Source: Synechococcus sp. PROS-U-1 (GTDB lineage: Bacteria > Cyanobacteriota > Cyanobacteriia > PCC-6307 > Cyanobiaceae). From it: DNA of 64,000 bases. Shown one piece after another: positions 25,836-34,179 of the stretch (position 1 is its first letter; every line of letters begins with the position of its first letter). The position numbers and the translations under genes were made by a program. Location: assembly GCF_014279755.1 (NCBI RefSeq), contig NZ_CP047951.1, positions 310,001 through 374,000 of the forward strand. Reading direction: 5' to 3'. The notes under the pieces are model-generated. The model was given only the letters and a program-made list of their open reading frames with translations. It ran no database searches and was not told the origin of the DNA.

Positions 25836-28775
25836 ATGAACCCTGATCAGGTCGGTCGATCGGAGTGGATTGAAACGTTTCGCAGTCGCTCGCGTTGTGA
25901 TCTGCGTGCGGGCTGGCGCCGTTCAGGCTCTACCCAGGCTGGTGTTTTTCTCGATGAAACCTGGGGATCGACGCATCGCCCGGATTGGGCCAAGCGTGGT
26001 CTGCTGATCTGGCCAAAGGGACGCCAATGGCTGCGTCTTGAGCAGCAACTGATCTGGCCTGATGGCTGGTGTGACAGGGACTCCTGCCGTGCACGGTTGG
26101 TGCTGAGCTGGTGGGCGGAGCGGATGCGGCTCTGGGTTGATGGCGTGCTGGTTCATGAGGGGGATCTGTTCGACACCGCCTGTCGCTGGCCTCTCCCTGA
26201 GCGATGTCGCCAAGGGATTGCGTTGCATCTTGTGCTGGAGCTCTGCAGCCCACTGCATGACGATGGAGCTCTGATCAGCAGCCATCTGGATCTGGAGCCG
26301 CAACCCGGTTGCTCGGATCCGGATGGCACGCTTCTTCCTTCGGCCTTGGAACTGCACCTGGCGGCGGATGGTGATTTGCCGCTGCATTGGGCGGATTTGG
26401 ATCCCGGTGGTGCTGAGGCGCAGGCCGCTGTCGCCATGCACCTTCACCAGGCGGACACCCCTCAAGGAGCGCTTCATTGGCTTGGTCATGCTCATCTGGA
26501 TCTGGCCTGGCTTTGGCCGGTCGCCGACACCTGGCAGGCCGCTGAACGCACCTTCCGATCAGCCTTGGCTCTGATGCGTCGCTGGCCAGCGCTGCGCTTT
26601 GCCCATTCCACGCCGGCGCTTTACGCCTGGATGGAACAGCATCGCCCCGCTCTTTTTGCTGAGATCCAGGCGGCCAGCCGCGCCGGGCGCTGGGAACCGA
26701 TCAATGGTCCCTGGGTCGAGACGGACTGTGTTCTGATCAGCACGGCGTCACTGTGGAATCAGTTCGCGCTTGGGCAGGACGACAGCCGGCGCCGCTTTCC
26801 GGAATGGGCCCATGAGTTGGCCTGGTTGCCGGACAGCTTTGGCTTCGCTGCAGGGTTGCCTGCGGTGGCGGCAGCCACCGGAGTGCGCTGGTTCTGCACG
26901 CACAAGCTGGCCTGGAATTCCGACAACTCCTTCCCCCATCGTGTGTTCCGTTGGCGCGGGCGGGGCGGATCCGAACTTCGCAGCCTGATGCTGCCGCCGA
27001 TCGGGCGTCGCGCTGACCCCGTGGAGATGTTGCGGGAGCAACGGGCATGGCATCAGACCACAGGGCTGGAGACGGCGCTCTGGATCCCGGGCGTCGGTGA
27101 TCACGGTGGCGGTCCGACCGACGAGTTGCTGGAGCAGATCGAGCTCTGGGAGGGGCAAGCGGCAGCATTGCCCGCCAGAGCCGGCACGGTGCGTGAGTTT
27201 CTGAAGGAGCTGGAGTGTGGCGATCAGGCCTGGCCGGTGTGGCGTGATGAGCTGTTTTTGGAGTTGCATCGCGGTTGCGCCACCAGCCGGCCCGATCAGA
27301 AGCGTCACAACCGCACGCTGGAGAGGCTTTTGCGGGAAGCCGATTCAGCTTCTGCCCTGTTGGCCATCGCTGGTCGGGATGGCGGCAGCAGCGACTGGCG
27401 CCCGCTGTTGTTTCAGCAGTTTCACGACATTCTCCCGGGGACATCGATCCCGGAGGTGTTCGAGCAGGCTGAACCGGTCTGGCGCTCGGCTCGGCGCCAG
27501 GCCCGAATGGCACGGGACCGGAGCCTGGAAAGGCTGCCTCGTCCGAAGGGCGCCCCGGGAGAATGGAGTTGGTGGGGGCTGGAGCCCTTGGCGTGCTGGT
27601 CGCCTCTGGTCCGACTTCCAGTCGGATCGTGGTCTGTCGATGCCGTTCCACTGCCCCAGCAAGCCGCTGCCGTTGGTGGTAAATGGGTGCAGTTGCCGCG
27701 TCAGCACGGGTCCTGTTCCGTGCCTCTCCGGCGTGAACCAGGCTTGGCGTCCTCCGCTGTTGAACCCCGGCAGCCTGTGGTCATCACCTCGCTGGGGTCG
27801 GGAGCCTGGCGTTTGGGCAATGGTCTGTTGGACCTCGAGGTTTCCGCAGCCGGACTCCTTTCTTTGCGGGATCGTGATGGTCGCGAGCAGCTGTCGGCGC
27901 CGCTGCAGCTCGAGCGTTACAGGGACCGTGGCGAATTTTGGGATGCATGGGATCTGGCGGCTGACTACCGCTCCCAGCCGCTGGGTGTCGTTCCCATGGC
28001 TTCGTTGCAATGGCTCGATCAGGGGCCTCTGGTGGCCCATCTGGTGCTGAGGCGCAAGATCGGTGCCAGCCGGATGCGCCTGGACCTGCGGCTGAAGGCC
28101 GATACGCCGTGGCTGGAGCTGATCTGCAGCATCGATTGGCATCAGACCCACGAGCTGTTGCGCCTGGAGCTGCCTTTGGCGACCCCCGCCGTTCGCATCG
28201 GTGCTGACACCAGTGGGGGAGTGATCGAACGCCCCGCTGCGCCGATGACGCCACGGGAGCAGGCCCGATGGGAAGTCCCCGTGGTCTCTTGGTTCGCCTC
28301 ACAGTCGGCGGCTCCGGGAGGTGGGATGGCTGTGTTGCTGGACGGTCCCCAGGGGGTTGATTGGTCCCCAGCGCGGCTGGGGATCTCGCTGCTGCGGGGG
28401 CCGACCTGGCCTGATCCCAGCGCTGATCAGGGATGGCATCGCCATCGTTTGGCACTCATGCCGTTGTCAGGATCCTGGAGCGACGCTGGTGTGCCGCAGG
28501 CTGCTATTGCGTTCCGCGAGCCGGGTTGGTGTGCACCATTGCCCGCTGAGTTGCGGCAGTGGTTCCCATCGTTGCCGCTTCAGCTCACGCCGGTGGCATT
28601 GCAGGGTCATGACGGGGGCTGCTTGTTGAAGCTCCTTAACGCGGGATCTTCACGCTGCAGATGGGTTCCTGGCCCGGGCTGGGGTGTTCGCAGGCAAAGC
28701 GACCAGAACGCAACAGACGCAGTGGTGATCGCCCCAGGAGAACTCGTCTCCCTCGTGCTGTGTCAGTCCTCGTGA
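25836..28775 (+). CDS. Alpha-mannosidase, glycoside hydrolase family 38
   Basis: From the ATG at 25836 the protein has 979 residues. It follows the GH38 order: an N-terminal beta domain, then the catalytic barrel with GHAHLDLAWLWPV (about 217-229, metal His and Asp), WVETDCVLIS (substrate-binding) and WLPDSFGFAAGLP (about 328-340, nucleophile region). A long C-terminal beta-sandwich follows. Family members release alpha-mannose from glycans. There is no signal peptide, so it acts in the cytoplasm, perhaps in storage or imported glycan turnover. An upstream in-frame start (25809) is less likely. The stop overlaps psbN by 13 bases. GC is high, so recent transfer is not obvious. Confidence 0.92.
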   Translation: MNPDQVGRSEWIETFRSRSRCDLRAGWRRSGSTQAGVFLDETWGSTHRPDWAKRGLLIWPKGRQWLRLEQQLIWPDGWCDRDSCRARLVLSWWAERMRLWVDGVLVHEGDLFDTACRWPLPERCRQGIALHLVLELCSPLHDDGALISSHLDLEPQPGCSDPDGTLLPSALELHLAADGDLPLHWADLDPGGAEAQAAVAMHLHQADTPQGALHWLGHAHLDLAWLWPVADTWQAAERTFRSALALMRRWPALRFAHSTPALYAWMEQHRPALFAEIQAASRAGRWEPINGPWVETDCVLISTASLWNQFALGQDDSRRRFPEWAHELAWLPDSFGFAAGLPAVAAATGVRWFCTHKLAWNSDNSFPHRVFRWRGRGGSELRSLMLPPIGRRADPVEMLREQRAWHQTTGLETALWIPGVGDHGGGPTDELLEQIELWEGQAAALPARAGTVREFLKELECGDQAWPVWRDELFLELHRGCATSRPDQKRHNRTLERLLREADSASALLAIAGRDGGSSDWRPLLFQQFHDILPGTSIPEVFEQAEPVWRSARRQARMARDRSLERLPRPKGAPGEWSWWGLEPLACWSPLVRLPVGSWSVDAVPLPQQAAAVGGKWVQLPRQHGSCSVPLRREPGLASSAVEPRQPVVITSLGSGAWRLGNGLLDLEVSAAGLLSLRDRDGREQLSAPLQLERYRDRGEFWDAWDLAADYRSQPLGVVPMASLQWLDQGPLVAHLVLRRKIGASRMRLDLRLKADTPWLELICSIDWHQTHELLRLELPLATPAVRIGADTSGGVIERPAAPMTPREQARWEVPVVSWFASQSAAPGGGMAVLLDGPQGVDWSPARLGISLLRGPTWPDPSADQGWHRHRLALMPLSGSWSDAGVPQAAIAFREPGWCAPLPAELRQWFPSLPLQLTPVALQGHDGGCLLKLLNAGSSRCRWVPGPGWGVRRQSDQNATDAVVIAPGELVSLVLCQSS

Positions 28776-28903
28776 TCGTCAAACGGGTCGTCGAGTGCTT
28801 TCGAGGGAGGACCAAAGGCTTGGTACACGCCAAATCCGGTTAGCCCGAACAAAACGGCGAGCACACCGATGGCAACGGACAGGGCTGGGGACGACGTTTC
28901 CAT
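28763..28903 (-). CDS. psbN: Protein PsbN
   Basis: A 46-residue frame on the minus strand (ATG at 28901-28903) reads [20 protein letters not shown] and continues [26 protein letters not shown]. The METSSPAL start and FGPPSxxLxDPFxxHED end are the PsbN signature. PsbN is a thylakoid membrane factor needed for photosystem II assembly and repair rather than a core subunit. As in other cyanobacteria and chloroplasts it lies beside psbH on the opposite strand. Its 3' end overlaps the mannosidase stop by 13 bases. Confidence 0.97.
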   Translation of the reverse strand: METSSPALSVAIGVLAVLFGLTGFGVYQAFGPPSKALDDPFDDHED

Positions 28904-28987
28904 CACATCTCTCGACAGGATCAACCCCGAACCGGAGTAGGCCCCTACAGTATCGGGACTTCAAACCACCCGAGACCCGGCGTCGCC

Positions 28988-29188
28988 ATGGCTCAACGCA
29001 CCCGTCTGGGAGACCTTCTCCGCCCACTGAACTCCGAATACGGCAAAGTGGTTCCCGGATGGGGCACCACTCCCGTGATGGGCATCTTCATGGTGCTTTT
29101 CCTGGTGTTCCTGTTGGTGATCCTCCAGCTGTACAACAAGTCCCTCATCCTCGAGGGCATCAACGTGAACTGGAACGGCCTCGGCTGA
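28988..29188 (+). CDS. psbH: Photosystem II protein H
   Basis: The 66-residue single-pass protein begins [20 protein letters not shown] and continues [15 protein letters not shown], with one helix (about 28-49) and a tail ending [10 protein letters not shown]. This is full-length cyanobacterial PsbH, which binds near CP47 and helps with photosystem II repair. It is divergent from psbN, with an 84-bp intergenic that must hold both promoters. tatA starts 8 bases downstream, suggesting co-transcription. Confidence 0.98.
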   Translation: MAQRTRLGDLLRPLNSEYGKVVPGWGTTPVMGIFMVLFLVFLLVILQLYNKSLILEGINVNWNGLG

Positions 29189-29196
29189 TCTGATCC

Positions 29197-29427
29197 ATGA
29201 ACATCTTCGGTGTCGGTCTCCCCGAAATGGCGGTTATCGGCGCCGTAGCGCTTTTGGTCTTCGGGCCGAAACGTTTGCCGGAACTTGGGCGCACCCTTGG
29301 AAAAACCCTGAAGGGTTTCCAATCGGCGTCGAAGGAATTTGAACGCGAGATCAATAAAGCGATGGCTGATCCGGAGGTCTCCGAAGACGCTCCCAAGCCG
29401 GCAGAAGAACTTCCCCCCAGTGACTGA
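29197..29427 (+). CDS. tatA: Sec-independent protein translocase TatA/E family
   Basis: The 76-residue protein has one N-terminal helix (VGLPEMAVIGAVALLVFGPKRLPEL), the conserved FGPKRLPELGR hinge and an amphipathic helix (GKTLKGFQSASKEFEREI), followed by an acidic tail. This is the TatA pattern; TatB differs in length and tail. It exports folded proteins across thylakoid and plasma membranes. It starts 8 bases after psbH, and pth follows after 14 bases. Confidence 0.94.
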   Translation: MNIFGVGLPEMAVIGAVALLVFGPKRLPELGRTLGKTLKGFQSASKEFEREINKAMADPEVSEDAPKPAEELPPSD

Positions 29428-29441
29428 ATCGCTGTAGCGGC

Positions 29442-30059
29442 ATGACCACTGATCTCAAGCTGGTGGTAGGGCTGGGGAACCCGGGCACGAAATACGCGGG
29501 CACGCGCCACAACATCGGTTTTATGGCTCTAGAGCTCTTGTCTGAGCGATCCGGATTTAGTTTTCGGCAGCAAGCCAAGTTGCATGGTTTTGCTGCTGAT
29601 ACAGGTTGTGGTGACCAGCGATTGCGTCTGCTGATGCCGCAGACCTATATGAATGACAGCGGTCGGGCGATCCGCGCTGCTCTCGATTGGTTTGATCTGG
29701 AGCCCCACCAACTGCTGGTGCTTGTGGACGACATGGACCTTCCCCTCGGTCGTTTGCGGCTTCGTGCTCAGGGCAGCGCTGGTGGCCATAACGGATTGCG
29801 CAGCACCATTCAGCATCTCGGGACTCAGGTCTTCCCGAGACTTCGCATCGGCATCGGCGCACCGGCTGACAACCCTGCCGAGCGTCGAGCCCGAACGGTG
29901 TCACATGTGCTCGGACCCTTCAGCAAGCTGGAGCAACCCTGTGTGGTAGCTGTGCTGGACGCTGTTTTGGAGGGGATTGAACGTCTTCAGCGTCAGAACT
30001 TCGAGCGTGCTGGGACTTGGATTAACGGGTTTCGCTACGACCTGGAGGCCGGTGACTGA
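29442..30059 (+). CDS. pth: Peptidyl-tRNA hydrolase
   Basis: Pth frees tRNA from peptidyl-tRNA released by stalled ribosomes. The 205-residue protein has GLGNPGTKYAGTRHNIGF (9-26, with the catalytic His), LLMPQTYMNDSGRAI and DDMDLPLGRLRLRAQGSAGGHNGLRS (in parts, about 91-116), all standard for bacterial Pth. The ATG at 29442 has GTAGCGG upstream. It is joined to the DUF3146 gene by a TGATG overlap. Confidence 0.97.
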   Translation: MTTDLKLVVGLGNPGTKYAGTRHNIGFMALELLSERSGFSFRQQAKLHGFAADTGCGDQRLRLLMPQTYMNDSGRAIRAALDWFDLEPHQLLVLVDDMDLPLGRLRLRAQGSAGGHNGLRSTIQHLGTQVFPRLRIGIGAPADNPAERRARTVSHVLGPFSKLEQPCVVAVLDAVLEGIERLQRQNFERAGTWINGFRYDLEAGD

Positions 30060-30316
30060 TGCCGGCTCTTCCGGCGACAACCGCCCATTTGCGGGTGCTC
30101 CGCCAATGCTTTCAGGCGCAGTGTGTTGAGGGTGAGGTCTCGGCTGGGGGGTTCGAGTGGCAGTTCTCCTGGGCGTTTGACCGCGGTGAGCTGTTGGTGG
30201 AGCCGTCCTTGGGACGCGCCCTGATTGAAGATGCTTTGCGGCGGTTCCTGGTGCGCTCCGATTACAGACTTGAACCGGGAGGCGATTACACCTTCATGGT
30301 CAGGGCCAGGTTCTGA
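30059..30316 (+). CDS. DUF3146 family protein
   Basis: The 85-residue soluble protein carries VEGEVSAGGFEWQFSW and RALIEDALRRFLVRSDYRLEPGGDYTFMVRA (in parts). These match the cyanobacterial DUF3146 family of unknown function. The start codon overlaps the pth stop (TGATG), so it is translationally coupled to pth. Its end overlaps the convergent YqgF-like gene by 17 bases. Confidence 0.82.
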   Translation: MPALPATTAHLRVLRQCFQAQCVEGEVSAGGFEWQFSWAFDRGELLVEPSLGRALIEDALRRFLVRSDYRLEPGGDYTFMVRARF

Positions 30317-30740
30317 GCGAGAACGTGGGTGCAGGTTCCGGCCATCGAAGTTGGCACTGCAGGTGCTCCTCCAGCATCACAAGGGCGGCAACAGCATCCA
30401 GGTCCACCGGTGGAATGCGCAGCCCTGTCGGCAGCATTCGTCGCCATCCCCGCGCTGGCCACAGCATCCAGTAACGCTCTCGTGCACGCAGGGTTGTTCC
30501 CCGCTCTGGAATCACGGTGAGGCTGCCCAAGCGCTCCAGCCGCTTGATCCACGCTTGGCATCCGGTGCCATCGCCGATCAGGATGCCGTCCAGAAGTTGG
30601 TCTTGATTCCACAGCTCCAGCCAGGGCTCCACGGCTTCTGGAGCCAAAACATGCCCCTCGAGCACAAGGCCAAGGTGAAGATCGGCCAGTACAAGGCCAC
30701 ACTTGCAGCGGCCTGGGTCGAGCACGGCCACCCGTTTCAT
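30300..30740 (-). CDS. RNase-H-fold resolvase-like protein (YqgF/RuvX-like)
   Basis: The 146-residue protein begins MKRVAVLDPGRCKCGLVL, a strand with an Asp like the first catalytic Asp of YqgF/RuvC folds. It has LLDGILIGDGTGCQAW in the middle and LDAVAALVMLEEHL near the C-terminus. It therefore looks like the cyanobacterial branch of the YqgF/RuvX group, which process pre-16S rRNA or Holliday junctions in other bacteria. Activity here is inferred only. It overlaps the upstream DUF3084 gene by four bases and is the third gene of the ntcA operon. Confidence 0.78.
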   Translation of the reverse strand: MKRVAVLDPGRCKCGLVLADLHLGLVLEGHVLAPEAVEPWLELWNQDQLLDGILIGDGTGCQAWIKRLERLGSLTVIPERGTTLRARERYWMLWPARGWRRMLPTGLRIPPVDLDAVAALVMLEEHLQCQLRWPEPAPTFSLRTWP

Positions 30741-31888
30741 GGGGATGCTTCAACCGTAACGACGACAGGATCGGCGCTGGCGCTGCCCCCTGATGCAATC
30801 ACCTTCAAGACCACACTTTGGCTGGGTCCCTCAATCAATGTCTCGGCGAGTTGGGACAGTGCTGCTCCATCGAACTGCAGTCCCTCGGTGAGGGATCCTC
30901 GCCGTTGCACCTCGGCATAGGCCGAGGCCAAGAGAAGGTTCAGCCGCGTGAGAATGCCCTCCGGTGTGCGTTCATTGGGTTGCAGTGTGGTGGTCGCCAG
31001 CACGTCACCGTTTTGGGCCACCGGGCGGTTCGGGCGCACCTCGGGGAAGGCATAGACCGCCGTTTCGCCGCGCAGCACATTGGTGGCGGAGCGCAGTGAG
31101 ATCACCCAGGTATCTGGTTTACGGAGGATGGTCTGCAGGCGTTCCACGTCGCTGCGGGGAACGCGGATCAGCTGTCGTTTGGGTGCTTCACCGGGCCTGA
31201 CCTTGCCGTACGCGTTGACATTGGCCTCTTGCAACAGCCTGTCGACAGCCTGTTTCGCTTGACCCGGAGCATCGAGGCGAACCGTCGCTCTCGCCAAGGT
31301 CTGCCCGCTGCTAATAACAACCGATCCACGTCGGAGGGCGACCAGATTGCGTTCAAGTTCCTTGAGTTCCTGTTCACCGGATCTGATCCGGTTTCGCACG
31401 CTGTTTAATTCGGCTTCCGTGCGCTGGATATCGGCATCGCGAGCAGCGATATCCCGGCTCAGCCGTTCGCGTTCTGCCTCGAGTTGGGCGCGTTCGTTCT
31501 GCAAGGGAGCCAGTTCGCGACGCAAGGTATCCGCCCGTTGCTGTGACTGCTTGAGCTCAGCGGCGATCCGGTTGGTTTCCGTTCGGGTTTCTTGCCGTTC
31601 CCGTTCGGCTGCATCGAGCTGCCGCCGGCTGTCCTGCAGCCTCGCCTGAAGGGCATCCAGTTCAAACAGGCCCACCCGAAGCTGGCGGCTCACCATCAGA
31701 AGCACGCCGAGCGACAGTGCGCTGATCAGGCTGCCGGTCAACACCGTGATCAGAACGGCAGTCCGACGCGGGCGCATCTTGAACAGACTCAGGCGGGCCT
31801 TGCCGACGCGACTGCCCAACCGGTCTCCCAGGGTCGACAGCACGCCCCCGAGCACCAGCAGAACCAGGATCAGTGCCCAGCCGCTCAT
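30737..31888 (-). CDS. DUF3084 family membrane-anchored coiled-coil protein
   Basis: The 383-residue protein has two N-terminal helices (ALILVLLVLGGVLSTLGDRLG, and AVLITVLTGSLISALSLGVLL). A long coiled coil follows (about 75-185, with runs such as LEAERERLSRDIAARDADIQ), then a mixed domain (VISSGQTLARATVRLDAP, IRVPRSDVERLQTIL). This matches DUF3084 of cyanobacteria. The coiled coil and anchor suggest a scaffold at the plasma membrane, but no role is proven. The gene is 27 bases after ntcA and overlaps the YqgF-like gene, so all three are likely co-transcribed. Confidence 0.85.
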   Translation of the reverse strand: MSGWALILVLLVLGGVLSTLGDRLGSRVGKARLSLFKMRPRRTAVLITVLTGSLISALSLGVLLMVSRQLRVGLFELDALQARLQDSRRQLDAAERERQETRTETNRIAAELKQSQQRADTLRRELAPLQNERAQLEAERERLSRDIAARDADIQRTEAELNSVRNRIRSGEQELKELERNLVALRRGSVVISSGQTLARATVRLDAPGQAKQAVDRLLQEANVNAYGKVRPGEAPKRQLIRVPRSDVERLQTILRKPDTWVISLRSATNVLRGETAVYAFPEVRPNRPVAQNGDVLATTTLQPNERTPEGILTRLNLLLASAYAEVQRRGSLTEGLQFDGAALSQLAETLIEGPSQSVVLKVIASGGSASADPVVVTVEASP

Positions 31889-31915
31889 GGCTGCACCTGT
31901 TGCTCAACCTGCTGC

Positions 31916-32632
31916 CTAACTGAATCGTTTGGCCAGAGCGATCGGATCCAGAACAGTGATTTTTTTGCGGTCAATCTGAACCAGACCGGATTGACGCAAG
32001 TCTCCCAGCAGACGCGTGATTGTGACGCGCGTTGAGCCAATCGCTTCGGCGATGGCCTGATGGGACAGGCGCAGGTCGATCGTGATTCCCAGCTCATCCG
32101 CTACGCCGAAATCCCTGCACAGCACAAGCAGGAAGCTCACCAGCCGCGATGACATGTCCCTGTGGGTCAGGGTTTCGATCATCGTTTCGGTCTGAAGAAT
32201 CCGACTGGACAGACCCTGTAGCAAGCGCAGGCCAACGCTCGTGTCTGCCTCGATCGCCGCCTTTACGGATGTCGCCGGCGCTGTCACCATCTCCACTCTG
32301 GTGAAGGCCACGGCGTGATAGAAGCGATCGGATCGTTGACCGGTCAGCAACGACAGCACGCCAAACAGGCTGTTCTCGCGCAGCAGCGCCACCGTGATCT
32401 CTTCCCCTGACTCATAAACGCGGGAGAGGCGGACGGCTCCGCGGCGAATCAGGTAAACCCGTTCGGCGGGATCCCCCGGGAAAAAGATGGTCTTGTTGCG
32501 GTCTACCAATTCACTACTGGCGCCGTCGAGATCCCGAATGATCTCCAGCAGAGAGCGGTTGGCGGGTTCTGCACTGGGAGCTGGAGCCACCATCTGGGGG
32601 GTGTATCGGCTGAAACCTCGGCTACTTGTCAT
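31916..32632 (-). CDS. ntcA: Global nitrogen regulator NtcA (CRP/FNR family)
   Basis: NtcA senses 2-oxoglutarate and activates nitrogen-assimilation genes in cyanobacteria. The 238-residue protein has the cyclic-nucleotide-like fold with [13 protein letters not shown] (50-62), [23 protein letters not shown] (76-98), the long dimer helix [14 protein letters not shown], and a helix-turn-helix [24 protein letters not shown] (190-213) almost identical to known NtcA. The N-terminus has a short extra segment. A perfect NtcA box and -10 element precede it, and AGGGGG lies in the short leader. DUF3084 and YqgF-like genes follow in the same operon. Confidence 0.97.
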   Translation of the reverse strand: MTSSRGFSRYTPQMVAPAPSAEPANRSLLEIIRDLDGASSELVDRNKTIFFPGDPAERVYLIRRGAVRLSRVYESGEEITVALLRENSLFGVLSLLTGQRSDRFYHAVAFTRVEMVTAPATSVKAAIEADTSVGLRLLQGLSSRILQTETMIETLTHRDMSSRLVSFLLVLCRDFGVADELGITIDLRLSHQAIAEAIGSTRVTITRLLGDLRQSGLVQIDRKKITVLDPIALAKRFS

Positions 32633-32652
32633 AACAACCCCCTGGTGAGGCG

Positions 32653-32658
32653 AAGCTA
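32653..32658 (-). promoter_or_regulatory. -10 element of the ntcA promoter (TAGCTT)
   Basis: The minus-strand hexamer TAGCTT fits the TAN3T consensus of NtcA-activated promoters. It lies exactly 22 bp downstream of the NtcA box and predicts a leader of roughly 14 nt before the ntcA ATG, long enough to hold the AGGGGG ribosome site. Confidence 0.75.
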
Positions 32659-32680
32659 CGGAGCAAGCCGTTGCCGCCGT

Positions 32681-32694
32681 GTAGCGGTTATTAC
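32681..32694 (-). promoter_or_regulatory. NtcA-binding site (GTA-N8-TAC) at ntcA
   Basis: The 14-bp sequence is a perfect match to the NtcA palindrome, lies 48 bases before the ntcA start, and is paired with a correctly spaced -10 element. Position and spacing are those of a class II NtcA-activated promoter, so ntcA is probably autoregulated. The box overlaps the stop codon (32691-32693) of the upstream rph gene. Confidence 0.88.
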
Positions 32695-33434
32695 CTAACG
32701 CTGGTGTGCTCGTTGATGGCTTGGCGTTGCGCTTGCATTAATGATGTCAATCCAGGCTCAGCCAGATCCAGTAATTCATTGAGCTGGCTGCGGCTGAAGG
32801 GCGCTCCCTCCGCAGTCCCCTGGATCTCCAGCAGGCGACCATCTCCAGCCTGCACAACATTGAGATCGACCTCAGCTCTGCTGTCTTCGCTGTAATCCAG
32901 ATCCAGTAACGCCTTGCCATCCACCAGGCCGACGGACACGGCGGCGACCTGGTCGACCAGCGGCGATTGTTCCAGGAGTCCCTGATCCACGAGTGAGAGG
33001 CAGGCCTGCTCAAGGGCGAGCCAAGCCCCGGTGATGGAGGCCGTCCGGGTGCCGGCGTCGGCCTGGATCACATCGCAGTCGATCAGCAGCGTGCGCTCCC
33101 CCAGGCGCTTCATATCGATCACGGCCCGCAGGCTTCGGCCGATCAACCGTTGAATCTCCTGTGTGCGGCCCGACAGTTTCATCAGCTCCCGAGATTGCCG
33201 CTGTGGCGTGGATCCCGGCAGTAGCCGGTATTCGGCGCTGAGCCATCCCAACCCTTCCCCTTTGCGCCAGCGGGGAACGTTCTCCTCGAGGCAGACGCTG
33301 CAGAGAACAGCGGTTCTGCCTGTGTGAACCACAAGGGAGCTCAAGGCAAAACCCATGGGATTCCAGGTCACCGAGAACGGTCGCAACTGCTGGGGACTGC
33401 GGCCATCAGTGCGGCTTTCAAGCGGTTGGCTCAT
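32691..33434 (-). CDS. rph: Ribonuclease PH
   Basis: RNase PH trims the 3' ends of tRNA precursors by phosphorolysis. The product from the ATG at 33432-33434 is 247 residues. It contains [14 protein letters not shown], the phosphate/substrate region [14 protein letters not shown] (about 64-77), [25 protein letters not shown] in parts, and [22 protein letters not shown] in parts, all standard for RNase PH. The longer start (33455) adds seven residues with no family support. It is followed by ntcA on the same strand, but the NtcA box at its stop codon implies a separate promoter for ntcA. Confidence 0.95.
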   Translation of the reverse strand: MSQPLESRTDGRSPQQLRPFSVTWNPMGFALSSLVVHTGRTAVLCSVCLEENVPRWRKGEGLGWLSAEYRLLPGSTPQRQSRELMKLSGRTQEIQRLIGRSLRAVIDMKRLGERTLLIDCDVIQADAGTRTASITGAWLALEQACLSLVDQGLLEQSPLVDQVAAVSVGLVDGKALLDLDYSEDSRAEVDLNVVQAGDGRLLEIQGTAEGAPFSRSQLNELLDLAEPGLTSLMQAQRQAINEHTSVR

Positions 33435-33579
33435 CGGTGGTGTGCAGTTCTTCAAGCCTCGCAGGCGGGTGGTTCTTGCCCTTTCCAGACACCATGGGTG
33501 GTGTCAATCCCCTTGTGGAATGTCAACTCGCCGCTACATTCAAGGTCTTGCCGGGGTTGCCCGGACGGATGTTGCAGTG

Positions 33580-34179
33580 ATGACCACAAGCCTTGCCGAC
33601 CCCCAAGCGTTCCAGGACTCCCTGGATCGGGATCAGCAGGCTTTGCAGCGGGCTGGCCTCAGACCTCTTCCACCTGTCTCCGATCCTCCACCGCTCGTCC
33701 TGGTGGCTCCCGAAGGCCAGCTGCAGGTGCACACCGCGCCCTACCGCGGCAGCTTTGCCAGTGTTCTTAGTCAAGCGATGCGGGCCGCCGGTCTGGGCAG
33801 TCGGGTGCTGATCAGTCAGTTCCTCAAAGGGGGCGTGCAGCAGGGGCCTGCAGGACGCGTTCAACTCTGCGGTGGCCTGGTTTGGCTACGGCCCGAGGTA
33901 CCCCTTTGCCTCTCCTCGCCGGGCCACCCTGGAGGTGCGGAGGCGGTGGCCGCGGTTTGGTCCATCTGCCGTCAGCATCTGATCCAGGGCGATCTCGATC
34001 AGCTGGTGTTGGATGAAATCGGGCTTGCTGTGGCCTTTGGATACCTGGATGAGGCGGACGTGATTGAAGCCCTCGAGCAGCGGCCCGCTTCGATGGATGT
34101 GATCATCACTGGACCTGCGATCCCCGCCGGTGTGGTGGAGATGGCAGACCAAGTCACGGAGTTGCGCCGAGGTTTCTGA
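33580..34179 (+). CDS. CobO/BtuR-like P-loop-fold protein with a degenerate Walker A
   Basis: The 199-residue product from the ATG at 33580 resembles corrinoid adenosyltransferase CobO. It has AMRAAGLGSRVLISQFLKGG (66-85), Walker-B-like LVLDEIGLAVAFGYLD (142-157) and IITGPAIPAGVVEMADQVTELR (175-196). The glycine-rich GNGKGKTTAA loop that should precede is replaced by TAPYRGSFAS (52-61), with no GK(T/S). ATP binding in the usual way is therefore doubtful, and the role may differ from cobalamin adenosylation. A longer upstream frame (from 33355) is antisense to rph. The stop overlaps dcd (TGATG). Confidence 0.75.
   Translation: MTTSLADPQAFQDSLDRDQQALQRAGLRPLPPVSDPPPLVLVAPEGQLQVHTAPYRGSFASVLSQAMRAAGLGSRVLISQFLKGGVQQGPAGRVQLCGGLVWLRPEVPLCLSSPGHPGGAEAVAAVWSICRQHLIQGDLDQLVLDEIGLAVAFGYLDEADVIEALEQRPASMDVIITGPAIPAGVVEMADQVTELRRGF

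Noticed and set aside
28937-28948. GTAGGCCCCTAC dyad in the psbN-psbH gap, considered as an NtcA site
   Set aside because: The spacing between GTA and TAC is 6, not 8, and these photosystem genes are not typical NtcA targets; the short dyad may be chance.
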